Positions 21,153 through 29,205 of a stretch of 64,000 bases of DNA are shown in pieces (the stretch's first letter is position 1; every line of letters starts with the position of its first letter). The DNA lies in contig NZ_JACHJH010000003.1 in the NCBI RefSeq assembly GCF_014203555.1, positions 580,899-644,898 of the forward strand. Reading direction: 5' to 3'. This DNA comes from Streptomyces olivoverticillatus. GTDB taxonomy: Bacteria; Actinomycetota; Actinomycetes; Streptomycetales; Streptomycetaceae. The notes beneath the pieces are model-generated. The model had not been told where the DNA came from, ran no database searches, and saw nothing but the letters and a program-made list of their open reading frames with translations. A program made the translations under genes and the position numbers.

Positions 21153-22295
21153 TCAGGAGAGGATGAGGGGGCGGCCCGCGAAGTAGTCGGCGAGCGCCTC
21201 GGCCGTGCTGCCGCGGGACGGCGGGTGGAAGGCGAGCGGACGGACCGCGGTGGCCAGGTAGGCGACGTCGTCCGAGGTGATGAAGGCCATGCCGCCCAGC
21301 AGTTCGGTGGCCAGGTCGGCCACGGTGGTGAGCGCCTGCTGGGCCGCGAAGCGGGCGACGAGGACGGAGGCGACGGCCGCGTCGCCGTTCTCCCCGTCGC
21401 GCACCGCCCGGGCCGTGCCCTCGACCAGGGCCACCGCCGACTCCAGGGCGACGCCCAGGCGCGAGCGGTCGGCCACGCTCCCCCGGCCACGCTCCATCAC
21501 CTGCTCGGCCAGCGCACCGGCCGCACCGATGTACCCGGCGGTGACCAGCAGTTCGAACCAGATGAAGCCCGCGGTCTGCAGGTCGTCCAGCCGTCCGGGG
21601 TCGTCGGGGGTGGTGCGGATGACGTGACCGGCCGGGACGTGGACGTCCGTCAGCCGTACCTCGTCGCTCTGCGCGGCCGCGAGGATGCGGCTCGACCAGA
21701 AGGGGCTGACGGTCAGGCCGGCGGAGTCGGAGGGGATGAGCAGCAGGGCCAGGGAGGCGGAGCCATCGTCCTCGGGCAGGGACACGCTGGCCGTGAGCAG
21801 GTCCATCGAGCCGGAGAGGCTGCAGGGCTTCTTCGAGCCGTTGACGAGGTAGCCGCCGTCCTCGGCGGGGGTGGCCACCACCGAGGGGTTGAGGATGTTC
21901 TGCTCGGTGCGGCCCTCGGCCCAGCCGGACGCCAGCAGCAGCCGCTCCGGGGCGATGCGGCCGAGGAGGTCCACCTGCCGGGGGGTGAGCCGTCCGGCGG
22001 TCGCCGCGAGGGCGAAGAGCATCGCGGCGGTGAAGTGGTGCATGGTGGAGGCGACGGCGAGCGACGGCGAGCACGAGCCGATGGCTCGGGCCACCCGCAC
22101 GGCCTCCAGCGCATCGGCGTCCCGGCCGCCATAGGCGGCGGGTACGAGCAGGGACGGGCCGTCGTGCTCCCGGAAGAGCTCGACCACCGGGCTGCCCGGG
22201 GCCTCGCGCTCGGCCAGCGGGATCTCCGCCAGGGCCTTGACGAGTCCCGGGTGATGACGTTCGCAGGCTTCTCGGGCCGTATCGAGGGAACGCAC
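21153..22295 (-). CDS. vlmH-like: Acyl-CoA dehydrogenase-like flavoprotein, VlmH-type amine N-hydroxylase
   Basis: A 380-residue member of the acyl-CoA dehydrogenase fold. It has the N-terminal helical domain, a beta domain (NGSKKPCSLSGSMDLLTASV, FWSSRILAAAQSDEVRLTDVHVP) and the C-terminal four-helix bundle (LLVTAGYIGAAGALAEQVMER to TELLGGMAFITSDDVAYL). VlmH of valanimycin is a two-component monooxygenase of this fold that N-hydroxylates isobutylamine with reduced flavin from VlmR. A flavin reductase gene lies in the same operon. GTG at 22295 is preceded by AGGAGG at ideal spacing. It is predicted to make an alkylhydroxylamine from the aminotransferase product. A true dehydrogenase is the main alternative. 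Confidence 0.8.
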   Translation of the reverse strand: MRSLDTAREACERHHPGLVKALAEIPLAEREAPGSPVVELFREHDGPSLLVPAAYGGRDADALEAVRVARAIGSCSPSLAVASTMHHFTAAMLFALAATAGRLTPRQVDLLGRIAPERLLLASGWAEGRTEQNILNPSVVATPAEDGGYLVNGSKKPCSLSGSMDLLTASVSLPEDDGSASLALLLIPSDSAGLTVSPFWSSRILAAAQSDEVRLTDVHVPAGHVIRTTPDDPGRLDDLQTAGFIWFELLVTAGYIGAAGALAEQVMERGRGSVADRSRLGVALESAVALVEGTARAVRDGENGDAAVASVLVARFAAQQALTTVADLATELLGGMAFITSDDVAYLATAVRPLAFHPPSRGSTAEALADYFAGRPLILS

Positions 22296-22354
22296 GGGGG
22301 ATGCCTCCTGAGGGCTGTGGGGCGGGCTGGATGCGGGGGCGGCGGGGCCGGGCG

Positions 22355-23950
22355 TCAGGCCTCGAAGGCCGCCTGCCGGGGCGGTATCCCGTCGCAGATG
22401 CTCACGCCCTGCAGGTGCGAGGTCTTGAGCATCGGGTAGTTGGCCTCGCCGAAGACCCCGCCGGTCAGGCCGGTGCCGCCGTGGCTGGGCACATAGGGCA
22501 GGAAGCCGATGTGGGAGTCGTTGACCTTCAGCAGTCCGCCGTTGCGCACCCGGGTGACGAAGCGGTCCACCACCTGCGGGGAGCGGGACCACAGCGAGTT
22601 CCGCAGCCCGTACTCGTTCGCGTTGACGAAGCGGACGACCGCGTCGAGCAGCGCCGCGTCGTCCGCGGCCGGCTCGGGGACCACGACGGGAATCAGCGGG
22701 AAGAACGTCTCGTGCCGGACGACGTCCAGCTCCCGCGCTCCGGTGAGCCCGTCCACCCGCAGGACGGTGGGTTCGAGGAACACTCCGGTCGGCGAGGGCG
22801 TGCCGTCCACTTCCAGCCGGCGGCCGCCGCAGACAGGCTGCGCGCCCTGGCCGACGGCCTGTTCCAGCAGGGCGAAGAACCGCTCGCTGCGGCGTACCGG
22901 CGAGAGCAGGACGTCCGGCTCGTCGGGATAGCCGGGCCGGATCAGTGCGGCCTGGCGGCGGACGGCGGACAGCAGCTCTTCGGCGACGTCGGGGTGGACC
23001 ACCACGTGGTTGGGGACCATGCAGATCTGGCCGGAGCCGAAGAAGCACTCGGTGATGGCCTCGGCCGCGAGCTCCAGGTCCGCGTCCTTCCAGACCACCA
23101 GGCAGTCGTTGCCCGCGAGTTCGAGGATGGGCTTCTTGCCGCGGGCGACGCAGTCCTGCTCGAAGCGCTTGCCCTCCTCGCTGCCGCCGAAGTAGAGGAT
23201 GTCGTCGACGCCGGGGTGCTCCAGCCAGCGGTCCAGTATCTGCCGCGGCTTTCCGCAGATGACGTTCAAGGTGCCGGGCGGGGCGCCGAGTTCGGCCAGC
23301 AGCGGGGCGACGAGCTCGCGGAGGATGTACATCGTGCTCAGGGCGATGCTGCGTGGCGCCCGCACCACCACGGCGTTGCCTGCCATGAGGGACAGCACCG
23401 CAAGCGCCGAGCTGGGCGCCGGAGCGTTCTGCGGCGGGTTCACGCACACCACGCCGTCCGCCTGGCGGCGTACGACGAGCCGGCGCGGGCCGTGCTCGAA
23501 CTCCGTGTGCATCTGCTGCTCGTACCAGGAGCAGCTGTCCGCGCTGAACACCTGGAGGAGGCAGGTCAGTTCCCATTCGGCGAGTTTTCTGGGGTGTGCC
23601 TCGGCGACGAGAATCTCCAGCAGGGTTTCCCGGTGCGCCACGAGCTGTTCCCGGAACATCTCGCCGAGCTTCATGCGCGTAGCCAGCGGCATGCGGGACC
23701 ACTCGTCGACCGCGGCGGCCGCGGCCTCGGTCGCCGCATCGATCTGGGCGCCTTCGGCAATCGCCACGCGCCCCACCACATAGGGGTGCCTCGCGGCTTC
23801 GGAATTCGGGTCGGGATCCAGTTCCAGCTGCCTTTTGAGGCTGACGCTCGTGAATACGTCCTCGAGCAGGGAGCGGGAGCTGACCGTATACACCCAGCTC
23901 GTACCCTCGACGTCATCGCCTCCGATGAAGGAGGCAAAATCGAATAACAT
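22355..23950 (-). CDS. Aldehyde dehydrogenase-superfamily enzyme, probably acyl reductase or fatty aldehyde enzyme
   Basis: A 531-residue ALDH-fold protein with catalytic Cys in GSGQICMVPNHVVV, Glu in PILELAGNDCLVVW and the C-terminal GGVFGEANYPMLKTSH region. It is the first gene of the long operon, so the 11-bp TGAC repeats just upstream drive it. Some family members run reductively on acyl thioesters. That would give the aldehyde needed by the adjacent class III aminotransferase, and I favour this because the pathway needs an amine. Oxidation of an aldehyde is equally compatible with sequence. ATG at 23950 has AAGGGA nine to ten bases upstream; upstream in-frame starts are unlikely because they overlap the promoter. 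Confidence 0.88.
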   Translation of the reverse strand: MLFDFASFIGGDDVEGTSWVYTVSSRSLLEDVFTSVSLKRQLELDPDPNSEAARHPYVVGRVAIAEGAQIDAATEAAAAAVDEWSRMPLATRMKLGEMFREQLVAHRETLLEILVAEAHPRKLAEWELTCLLQVFSADSCSWYEQQMHTEFEHGPRRLVVRRQADGVVCVNPPQNAPAPSSALAVLSLMAGNAVVVRAPRSIALSTMYILRELVAPLLAELGAPPGTLNVICGKPRQILDRWLEHPGVDDILYFGGSEEGKRFEQDCVARGKKPILELAGNDCLVVWKDADLELAAEAITECFFGSGQICMVPNHVVVHPDVAEELLSAVRRQAALIRPGYPDEPDVLLSPVRRSERFFALLEQAVGQGAQPVCGGRRLEVDGTPSPTGVFLEPTVLRVDGLTGARELDVVRHETFFPLIPVVVPEPAADDAALLDAVVRFVNANEYGLRNSLWSRSPQVVDRFVTRVRNGGLLKVNDSHIGFLPYVPSHGGTGLTGGVFGEANYPMLKTSHLQGVSICDGIPPRQAAFEA

Positions 23951-24000
23951 GCGTTGTCTTCCCTTCGCATTACACGGGTACGACCGGATGTTCCGCTTCA

Positions 24001-24046
24001 ATCCTCGCAAGATTGCCTGACCCGTTACTGACAGGTTTCTGACTCT
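24001..24046 (-). promoter_or_regulatory. SARP-type operator/promoter of the long biosynthetic operon
   Basis: Three direct repeats with an 11-bp period lie at 24018-24024 (TGACCCG), 24029-24035 (TGACAGG) and 24040-24046 (TGACTCT), plus-strand reading. On the coding strand they are AGAGTCA, CCTGTCA and CGGGTCA, followed 11 bases later by a -10-like GAGGAT (24001-24006). The array overlaps the 3' end of the VlmK-like gene and sits about 50-95 bp before the aldehyde dehydrogenase start. Tandem repeats at one helical turn next to a -35 region are typical of SARP binding. Confidence 0.7.
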
Positions 24047-25548
24047 TCCGGCACACTGCCGACGGCGGTCTCCAGCAGGTGGCCCAGTTCTTTTGCGTTC
24101 ATGTCGAAGAGTTCACCGAAGGACGCCGCGGATTCGACATCACCGCCGGTGGAAAGGAATTTGGCGCGCATCAGGTCGCGGTGCCGCGCCCGGGTGTCGG
24201 GTCCGGCGCCGCCGACGGGGATGGTCCGCTCGCGCATCACCGTCCGGCCGTCGGCCAGTTGAACGGTGACGCGGGCCGGGGTGCGTTTGGTGGCGTGCGC
24301 ATAGTCGTCCGCCGGATCGCCGGGACGGCCGAGGAGGTCGAGGAGCTCCTCGCCGCCGAAGGCGCGCAGCCACTCCGCTCCGCGCGGGCCGGCCCTGCGC
24401 ACCGCCTCGCCGAACGGCGCCTCGCCGCGGAAGAGTTCCCGGGTCATCTCCGGGTCGTGCACCAGGCGCACCTTCTCCGCCAGCGCCCAGCGGTCCGCGT
24501 CCCGCACCGCGGGCGGGGCGTAGTCGGCGACCGTCAGGTCGCCGCTGAGCAGCGCGGTCGCCACCGTGTAGCGCAGCGACAGCGGCAGGGTGCTGCTGGG
24601 AGCGCCGGGGCCGGCCGCGTACTTCTCCGCCAGACGTCCGACGTAGGCCGTGTAGCAGGAGGCCTCGACGACGATTTCCGAGATCTGTGAGGGCTCGACG
24701 CCGCGCAGGGCGGGGTGGAGTTCGACGGCGCAGTCCACGGCCGCGTCGATGCCGGGCCCGGCCGGGCGCACCTTGAAGGAGAGGGTGTCGGTGTGCCACA
24801 GCCGGCCCAGTCCGCAGGTCACGGCGTCGGGCAGCGGCACGTCGGCGAAGCGGGACAGGAAGCCCCCGGGGTGCTCCAGGAGGTCGGCCGCCCCGCGCAG
24901 GCCCGCGGCGGCGGCGTCGCAGGCGTCCATGCTCATGCGTACCGGCGCAAGGACGCTGAGCACGCGGGCGTCGCTGCTCAAGAAGGCGTGGTGGAGGGTC
25001 CACGGGGGCATGGACAGCGCCAGGCCCAGCGCGTCGGTCCAGCGGGCGGCCGGGGCGCCCTGGCAGTGCAGCCGTCCGCTCACGGCCCCCACCAGGGACG
25101 TCTGGACGGCCATCTGGCCGCGGAAGGGACCGAGCGTCGACGCGGCGGTGACGCGCGCGGCGCACTCGTTGGCCACGATCACCGCGGTGACCAGCTCGGC
25201 GCCGCTGAGCCCCAGCGCACGGGCGTAGGCCACGGGGACGGAGACGGTGGAATTGGACAGATGGCCCGCATAGGCCGTGTCGTCGAGGTTGAGCCAGGAG
25301 CCGAGGCCGGCGAGCACGCACGCCGACCGGGCGGGGTCGTCCTGCAGCGGCGGGCCGAAGGCGCGCACCAGGTCCCGTCCCCGGGGGTGCGCGAGCCCCG
25401 CACGGATCGCCGCGAGCTGGGAGAGCACCTGGCTCTGGGCCAGCTCCACCACGCGCGGGGGCAGATCGTCCGGCCGCAGCGCGGCCGCCCACTCCGCCAG
25501 TTCGGCCAGCAGGCCCCCGCGCTCCGTCTGCTCCTCTGTTTCCTTCAT
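24025..25548 (-). CDS. vlmK-like: MmgE/PrpD-family lyase, VlmK-type
   Basis: A 507-residue protein of the MmgE/PrpD (2-methylcitrate dehydratase) superfamily. Family features are the N-terminal helical domain, NLDDTAYAGHLSNSTVSVPVAYARALG, GPFRGQMAVQTSLVGAVSGRL, the FKVRPAGPGIDAAVDCAVEL segment and the C-terminal VTVQLADGRTV strand. VlmK of valanimycin belongs to this family and eliminates phosphate from the phosphorylated seryl hydroxyl to give the dehydroalanine unit. It overlaps the VlmJ-like kinase gene by ATGA (25545-25548), exactly the expected partner. ATG at 25548 is preferred to the upstream ATG within the kinase gene. Confidence 0.85.
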   Translation of the reverse strand: MKETEEQTERGGLLAELAEWAAALRPDDLPPRVVELAQSQVLSQLAAIRAGLAHPRGRDLVRAFGPPLQDDPARSACVLAGLGSWLNLDDTAYAGHLSNSTVSVPVAYARALGLSGAELVTAVIVANECAARVTAASTLGPFRGQMAVQTSLVGAVSGRLHCQGAPAARWTDALGLALSMPPWTLHHAFLSSDARVLSVLAPVRMSMDACDAAAAGLRGAADLLEHPGGFLSRFADVPLPDAVTCGLGRLWHTDTLSFKVRPAGPGIDAAVDCAVELHPALRGVEPSQISEIVVEASCYTAYVGRLAEKYAAGPGAPSSTLPLSLRYTVATALLSGDLTVADYAPPAVRDADRWALAEKVRLVHDPEMTRELFRGEAPFGEAVRRAGPRGAEWLRAFGGEELLDLLGRPGDPADDYAHATKRTPARVTVQLADGRTVMRERTIPVGGAGPDTRARHRDLMRAKFLSTGGDVESAASFGELFDMNAKELGHLLETAVGSVPEESETCQ

Positions 25549-26528
25549 TTCCCGTCCCGGGCCGCGGCGCGGGAGCGGTCGGGGGCCGGGCTGCACAGGA
25601 CGGGCAGCGCGCCGGCGACCACCTCCAGGGTGTAGCGGGAGCGGGCCGGGGGGAGGAGCTCGCCGTCGTGCTCGAAGCAGAGCGGAGCCCCGTCGAGGCG
25701 TTCGAGGACGACCTGGCGTCCGCGGGTGTAGACCGCGCCGGGTTCGAGGACGTGCCGGCCGGTGCGCAGGAGTCCGGGGAGTGCGGCGGGGGGCGTACCG
25801 CTCCCGGCTATGCAGACGTCGAGCAGTCCGTCGTCGAGGACCGAGCGCGGCAGCACGTCGTACTGCCAGGCGCGGAAGCGGCCCCCGCCGACGTTGGCGA
25901 AGACGGTCGGCCCTTCGTGGACCACCGTTCCGTCGACGGTGACCCTGCCTTCGTAGGGGGTGAAGCGCGCCGCCGCGCGGGCGAGTCCGGCTTCGAGCCG
26001 GGCCGGGCCGGTGACCTTCACCTCGCGGGCGTCCTGCAGGACCTGCGCGGTGAGGCCGGCGCCCGCGCCGAGCACGACCGGCCGGGCGAGCTCGGATATC
26101 CAGGCGAGGTCGAGGTGGCGGACGCGGTCGTCGGGAGCGCCCAGTGCGGCTTCGAGGGCGAGGGGCCAGGGCGTCTCGCCCCAGTGCGAGCGGTAGTTGG
26201 AGTTCCCGGTCCCGGCGGGGATCACCATGAGCGCGTGCCGCCTCGGGCGCCCGCGGCCGGCGGTCATACCCGACACCACTTCCCAGGTGGTCCCGTCGCC
26301 GCCGACCGAAACGATCACGTTGGTTCCCTCGTCCGATGGCCGCGACACCTCCTGGAATGCGTAATTCCGGGCGTCCTCACGCCCTCCGGCCCAGTGGACC
26401 CGGACCCGGGGAGTAAATCGCGAGCAGTGCTCCGCCACCTTGTCCACCAAGGACTCGGACACCCGGCCGGCGATTGGATTCGCAATGACGACGCAGCAAT
26501 GCGGCGGCCGCGTGGAGCCTCTCACCAT
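25545..26528 (-). CDS. vlmJ-like: Diacylglycerol-kinase-fold enzyme, VlmJ-type
   Basis: A 327-residue lipid-kinase-fold protein with the nucleotide-binding motif VSVGGDGT (GGDGT at 76-80), IANPIAG at the N-terminus, VIPAGTGNSNYR and the DDGLLDV segment characteristic of DagK/YegS-like enzymes. In valanimycin synthesis VlmJ, a diacylglycerol-kinase homologue, phosphorylates valanimycin hydrate before VlmK eliminates phosphate. Here the two genes are translationally coupled. The ATG at 26528 has GGGAG six bases upstream. It opens a two-gene unit divergent from the VlmA-like gene. Without the vlm context it would be called a generic lipid kinase. Confidence 0.87.
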   Translation of the reverse strand: MVRGSTRPPHCCVVIANPIAGRVSESLVDKVAEHCSRFTPRVRVHWAGGREDARNYAFQEVSRPSDEGTNVIVSVGGDGTTWEVVSGMTAGRGRPRRHALMVIPAGTGNSNYRSHWGETPWPLALEAALGAPDDRVRHLDLAWISELARPVVLGAGAGLTAQVLQDAREVKVTGPARLEAGLARAAARFTPYEGRVTVDGTVVHEGPTVFANVGGGRFRAWQYDVLPRSVLDDGLLDVCIAGSGTPPAALPGLLRTGRHVLEPGAVYTRGRQVVLERLDGAPLCFEHDGELLPPARSRYTLEVVAGALPVLCSPAPDRSRAAARDGK

Positions 26529-26564
26529 AATTCACTCCCGCTCGTCCGTGATTAACTTCCGTCC

Positions 26565-26611
26565 ATCATTCGCTCCCGGATCTGACGCCCGGCTGACCTG
26601 TTACTGACAAG
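26565..26611 (-). promoter_or_regulatory. SARP-type operator/promoter in the vlmJ-like/vlmA-like divergent region
   Basis: Three direct repeats with an exact 11-bp period lie at 26583-26589 (TGACGCC), 26594-26600 (TGACCTG) and 26605-26611 (TGACAAG). On the vlmJ-like coding strand they read CTTGTCA, CAGGTCA and GGCGTCA, followed 12 bases later by an AATGAT -10 candidate (26565-26570). The array closely resembles those at 24018 and 5653, and one cluster activator probably binds all three. Confidence 0.7.
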
Positions 26612-26645
26612 CGCATCAAGGGATTTCAAGCGTCCAACCGGGCTC

Positions 26646-26673
26646 TTGCGCCGGGTTCTTCCTGCCATATAGT
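26646..26673 (+). promoter_or_regulatory. Putative promoter of the vlmA-like gene
   Basis: TTGCGC (26646-26651) and TATAGT (26668-26673) with a 16-bp spacer form a fair vegetative-type promoter. Transcription would start near 26680, leaving a leader of about 50 bases before the ATG at 26730. The SARP repeats lie 35 bp upstream of the -35 box. Confidence 0.5.
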
Positions 26674-26729
26674 GAGCGGTGCTCGACACCCTGGCGACCG
26701 GCGCCGACACCGGCAGAAAGGCGACCAGC

Positions 26730-27728
26730 ATGACAGCGGAAACCATCTCGGCGGAAACGGTGCTGGAACAGATCCGGCAGCACACCGAATCGGAAAACCC
26801 CAGTTCATTTCTCGCGGTGAACGAGGGCAACGAGTACTTCACCGCCCCGGGTCTGCCCGGAGTCGTCGTCTACCGGTCCACGGGCCGATATCTGGTGCAG
26901 TTCGGGGGCCCTTTCGCCCCGCGGGAGTCATATCTGCCGCTGCTGGCAGCCTTCAAGGACTTCGCCGACGGCTGCGGGCAGCCCATCGTCGCGGTGCAGC
27001 TCCAGGATCACGACGCCCGGCTGTACGCACGCCACGGCTTCACCGTGAACCAGATCGGCGCGTCCTACGCCGTCGACCTGGACGCCTTCACCCTGGCCGG
27101 CAGCAAGTTCATGCAATTGCGGAACAAGATATCCCGGGCGTTCCGGAACGGGCTCACGGTGACCGAAGCCCCCCTCGACACCTGGCAGCAGGCCATGCGC
27201 GCAATCGACGGCCAGTGGCTGAGCGGCAAAGGGGAACAGGCCCGGCCGCTGGAGTTCCTCGTCGGCCAGTACGGCGGCGCCATGCAGAGCCATCGCCGCC
27301 TGTTCGTCGGCACCGTGGACGGCGAACTCGTCGGCTACATCTCCTACTCCCCCGTCCACGGCGAGCGCGCGGGATGGATGCACGACCTCAGCCGCCGCCG
27401 GCCGGACGGCTCTCCCGGCATCATGGAGGCCATCAACAAGACGGCCATGGACGTCTTCCACTCCGAAGGCACCCGGTGGCTGCACTTCGGCTTCACCCCC
27501 TTCACCGGGCTGCGGGCGGAGTGCGAGCCCGAAGGCGCCAGCCCCGCCTTCGGCTGGCTCATGCAGTTCCTCAGGGAGCACGGCGAGGCGGTCTACCCCG
27601 CGGCCACACAGCTGGCCTACAAGCTGAAGTGGGCTCCCCAGCTGGTGCTTCCCGAGTACGTGGCCTTCCAGGGCCGGGCCGGCATCGGCGCCTTCGTCCA
27701 CATTTTCCGCGCTGCCAATGCTTTGTAG
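26730..27728 (+). CDS. vlmA-like: DUF2156/LPG-synthase-C protein, VlmA-type seryl-tRNA-dependent transferase
   Basis: A 332-residue protein of the DUF2156 family, the soluble C-terminal catalytic domain of MprF-type aminoacyl-phosphatidylglycerol synthases. It is a double GNAT-like fold. Recognisable parts are FLAVNEGNEYF and GVVVYRSTGRYLVQFGGP, the AVDLDAFTLAGSKFMQLRNKISRA segment, FVGTVDGELVGYISYSP and the end LAYKLKWAPQL. VlmA of valanimycin is an MprF-like enzyme that moves serine from seryl-tRNA to the hydroxyl of isobutylhydroxylamine. ATG at 26730 has AAAGG nine bases upstream, while the in-frame GTG at 26679 falls at the predicted transcription start. A serine-type tRNA-like gene in the same cluster is a natural candidate cofactor source. 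Confidence 0.85.
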   Translation: MTAETISAETVLEQIRQHTESENPSSFLAVNEGNEYFTAPGLPGVVVYRSTGRYLVQFGGPFAPRESYLPLLAAFKDFADGCGQPIVAVQLQDHDARLYARHGFTVNQIGASYAVDLDAFTLAGSKFMQLRNKISRAFRNGLTVTEAPLDTWQQAMRAIDGQWLSGKGEQARPLEFLVGQYGGAMQSHRRLFVGTVDGELVGYISYSPVHGERAGWMHDLSRRRPDGSPGIMEAINKTAMDVFHSEGTRWLHFGFTPFTGLRAECEPEGASPAFGWLMQFLREHGEAVYPAATQLAYKLKWAPQLVLPEYVAFQGRAGIGAFVHIFRAANAL

Positions 27729-27805
27729 ACATAGCGGCCTTGTGAGGTACACCGCGCTCGATCGTCCCGCCCTCACCTCATCCGACCGGACACAGGAGTG
27801 AACTC

Positions 27806-27964
27806 ATGGCCGACAACGCGCGTACGGAACTCACGCCGGAGCAGGCGAGGGACCGCGTCATCTCACTGTTCATGGGGGTCTGCGCGGCACCCGACGACGC
27901 ATCGGTCGCGGCGGAGGCCGACCAGGCCCTGCACGACCTCGATGCGCTACTGGGAAGCGGCTGA
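27806..27964 (+). CDS. Small hypothetical protein, 52 residues
   Basis: An ORF of 52 codons starting MADNARTELT and ending HDLDALLGSG, with a strong AGGAG eight bases before the ATG. It follows the VlmA-like gene by 77 bases on the same strand and faces the StrR-like gene with a 4-base gap. It is acidic and probably helical, with no signal peptide or membrane segment and one cysteine. The RBS and the fit between flanking stops make it likely to be real. I do not recognise the family. Its cotranscription with the VlmA-like gene is possible. Confidence 0.6.
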   Translation: MADNARTELTPEQARDRVISLFMGVCAAPDDASVAAEADQALHDLDALLGSG

Positions 27965-27968
27965 CCGG

Positions 27969-29000
27969 TCACGGTCCTTTCTCCTCCAGCACGTTGGCGA
28001 GCAGCGTCCATCGCTCGGCGCAGGCGCGGGCGGCCCGGGCGATCACGGCCCGGCGGTGCCGGGGCACGCACTGCGCCAGCCGGTGCCACGCGGCACGGTC
28101 GCCGATCGCATGGGAGGCGCTCAGCAGGTGGATCAGGGTCCGTCCCGCGTCCGTCCGCATGGACGGGTCGCGGCGTAACAGCCCTGGCAAACCGGTTGCG
28201 GTGTCGCAGACGGGCTGCAGCCCCTTCTCCGCCTCTGCCGCGGCGGCCGGTTCGGACCCGTCCAGGGCACCTCGCAGCCTCGGGGGCAGCGGATCCCTGC
28301 CCTGCTGCACCCGGTCCCGTACGTCCTTGGCCGTGGACAGGCTGATCCCGGCGAGTTCCGCGAGCTCGCGCAGCGGCCGTCCGGGGCAGGCGGCCAGCAG
28401 ACGGCCGGCCCGCATCCGGCCCTCGGCCGGGTCGACGGGCCTGGCACGGCCGTCCCGGCCCACCCGCGTTTTCGACTGTTCTCCCTGCACAGTCGAACGC
28501 TTGCGGACGGCCGCGACGGTTCCCGCGACGAGACCGCAGGCCTTGCCGATCCTGCGGTCGGACCAGTCGGGGTGGGCGGCGATGATCCTGGCCGCCGCGG
28601 CCAGGCGGTCGGCCTGGTCGAGGGGAAGGCCGTTGGCCGAGTTCAGCATCACCGCCAGGAGGAAGGCCTCTTCCTCGTCGCCGTCGAAGAGCCGGACTTC
28701 GATGTGGTCGTCGCCCCTGAGCTCGGCGGCGCGCAGGCGGTGCATGCCGTCGATCACCCGCATCGTCGGTGCGTGCACGACGATGGGCGGCAGCACCGCC
28801 TCCAGCCCGGCCAACAGCCGTACGTGACGGGCGTTCTGGCCGCGCAGGCGCGGTGAATCGGCGGGGAGGAGGGATGCCACGGGCAGCGTGGCCGTGCGCT
28901 GCCGGGGCGGATGCCCGGCACGCACCACCGGCGGCACGCCCACGGCCGGCAGCGTGGCGGGAACGGCGGGCGGACCTGAAACGACCGGAAAGCGATCCAT
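27969..29000 (-). CDS. StrR-like regulator with ParB-type N-terminal domain
   Basis: A 343-residue protein with an N-terminal ParB/Srx-like domain (LLPADSPRLRGQNARHVRLLAG, LPPIVVHAPTMRVIDGMHRLRAA) and helix-turn-helix segments further on (DWSDRRIGKACGLVAGTVAAVRKR and LRELAELAGISLSTAKDVRDR). This layout matches StrR, the streptomycin activator, and its relatives in glycopeptide clusters. ATG at 29000 carries GAGGAG ten bases upstream. It could regulate the azoxy cluster or neighbouring genes. The 205-bp gap upstream to 29205 must hold its promoter; I found no convincing operator palindrome there. Confidence 0.85.
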   Translation of the reverse strand: MDRFPVVSGPPAVPATLPAVGVPPVVRAGHPPRQRTATLPVASLLPADSPRLRGQNARHVRLLAGLEAVLPPIVVHAPTMRVIDGMHRLRAAELRGDDHIEVRLFDGDEEEAFLLAVMLNSANGLPLDQADRLAAAARIIAAHPDWSDRRIGKACGLVAGTVAAVRKRSTVQGEQSKTRVGRDGRARPVDPAEGRMRAGRLLAACPGRPLRELAELAGISLSTAKDVRDRVQQGRDPLPPRLRGALDGSEPAAAAEAEKGLQPVCDTATGLPGLLRRDPSMRTDAGRTLIHLLSASHAIGDRAAWHRLAQCVPRHRRAVIARAARACAERWTLLANVLEEKGP

Positions 29001-29205
29001 GACGTGCCGGCTCCTCTGCGGTGCTGCGCAACGAGATGACGTGATGCGGCGCCCTGCCATCGTCAGCCGACACGAGCCGCGCCCCGGAGCGCTGTTCACA
29101 CCAGCTGATGCCGAACTTGTCCAGACCGTATCCAGGTCGCCGCCACCAGACAACCGATTCACCGCACAATGCCATTAATGTGTCATGAATAGGGGGGCGT
29201 TGACG

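Noticed and set aside
25545..26528. The kinase-fold gene as a housekeeping lipid kinase.
   Set aside because: Coupling by ATGA to the PrpD-like gene and a SARP-type operator upstream fit VlmJ better.
27728..27805. Possible riboswitch or terminator after the VlmA-like gene.
   Set aside because: No stable hairpin with conserved loops could be found in this 78-bp stretch.
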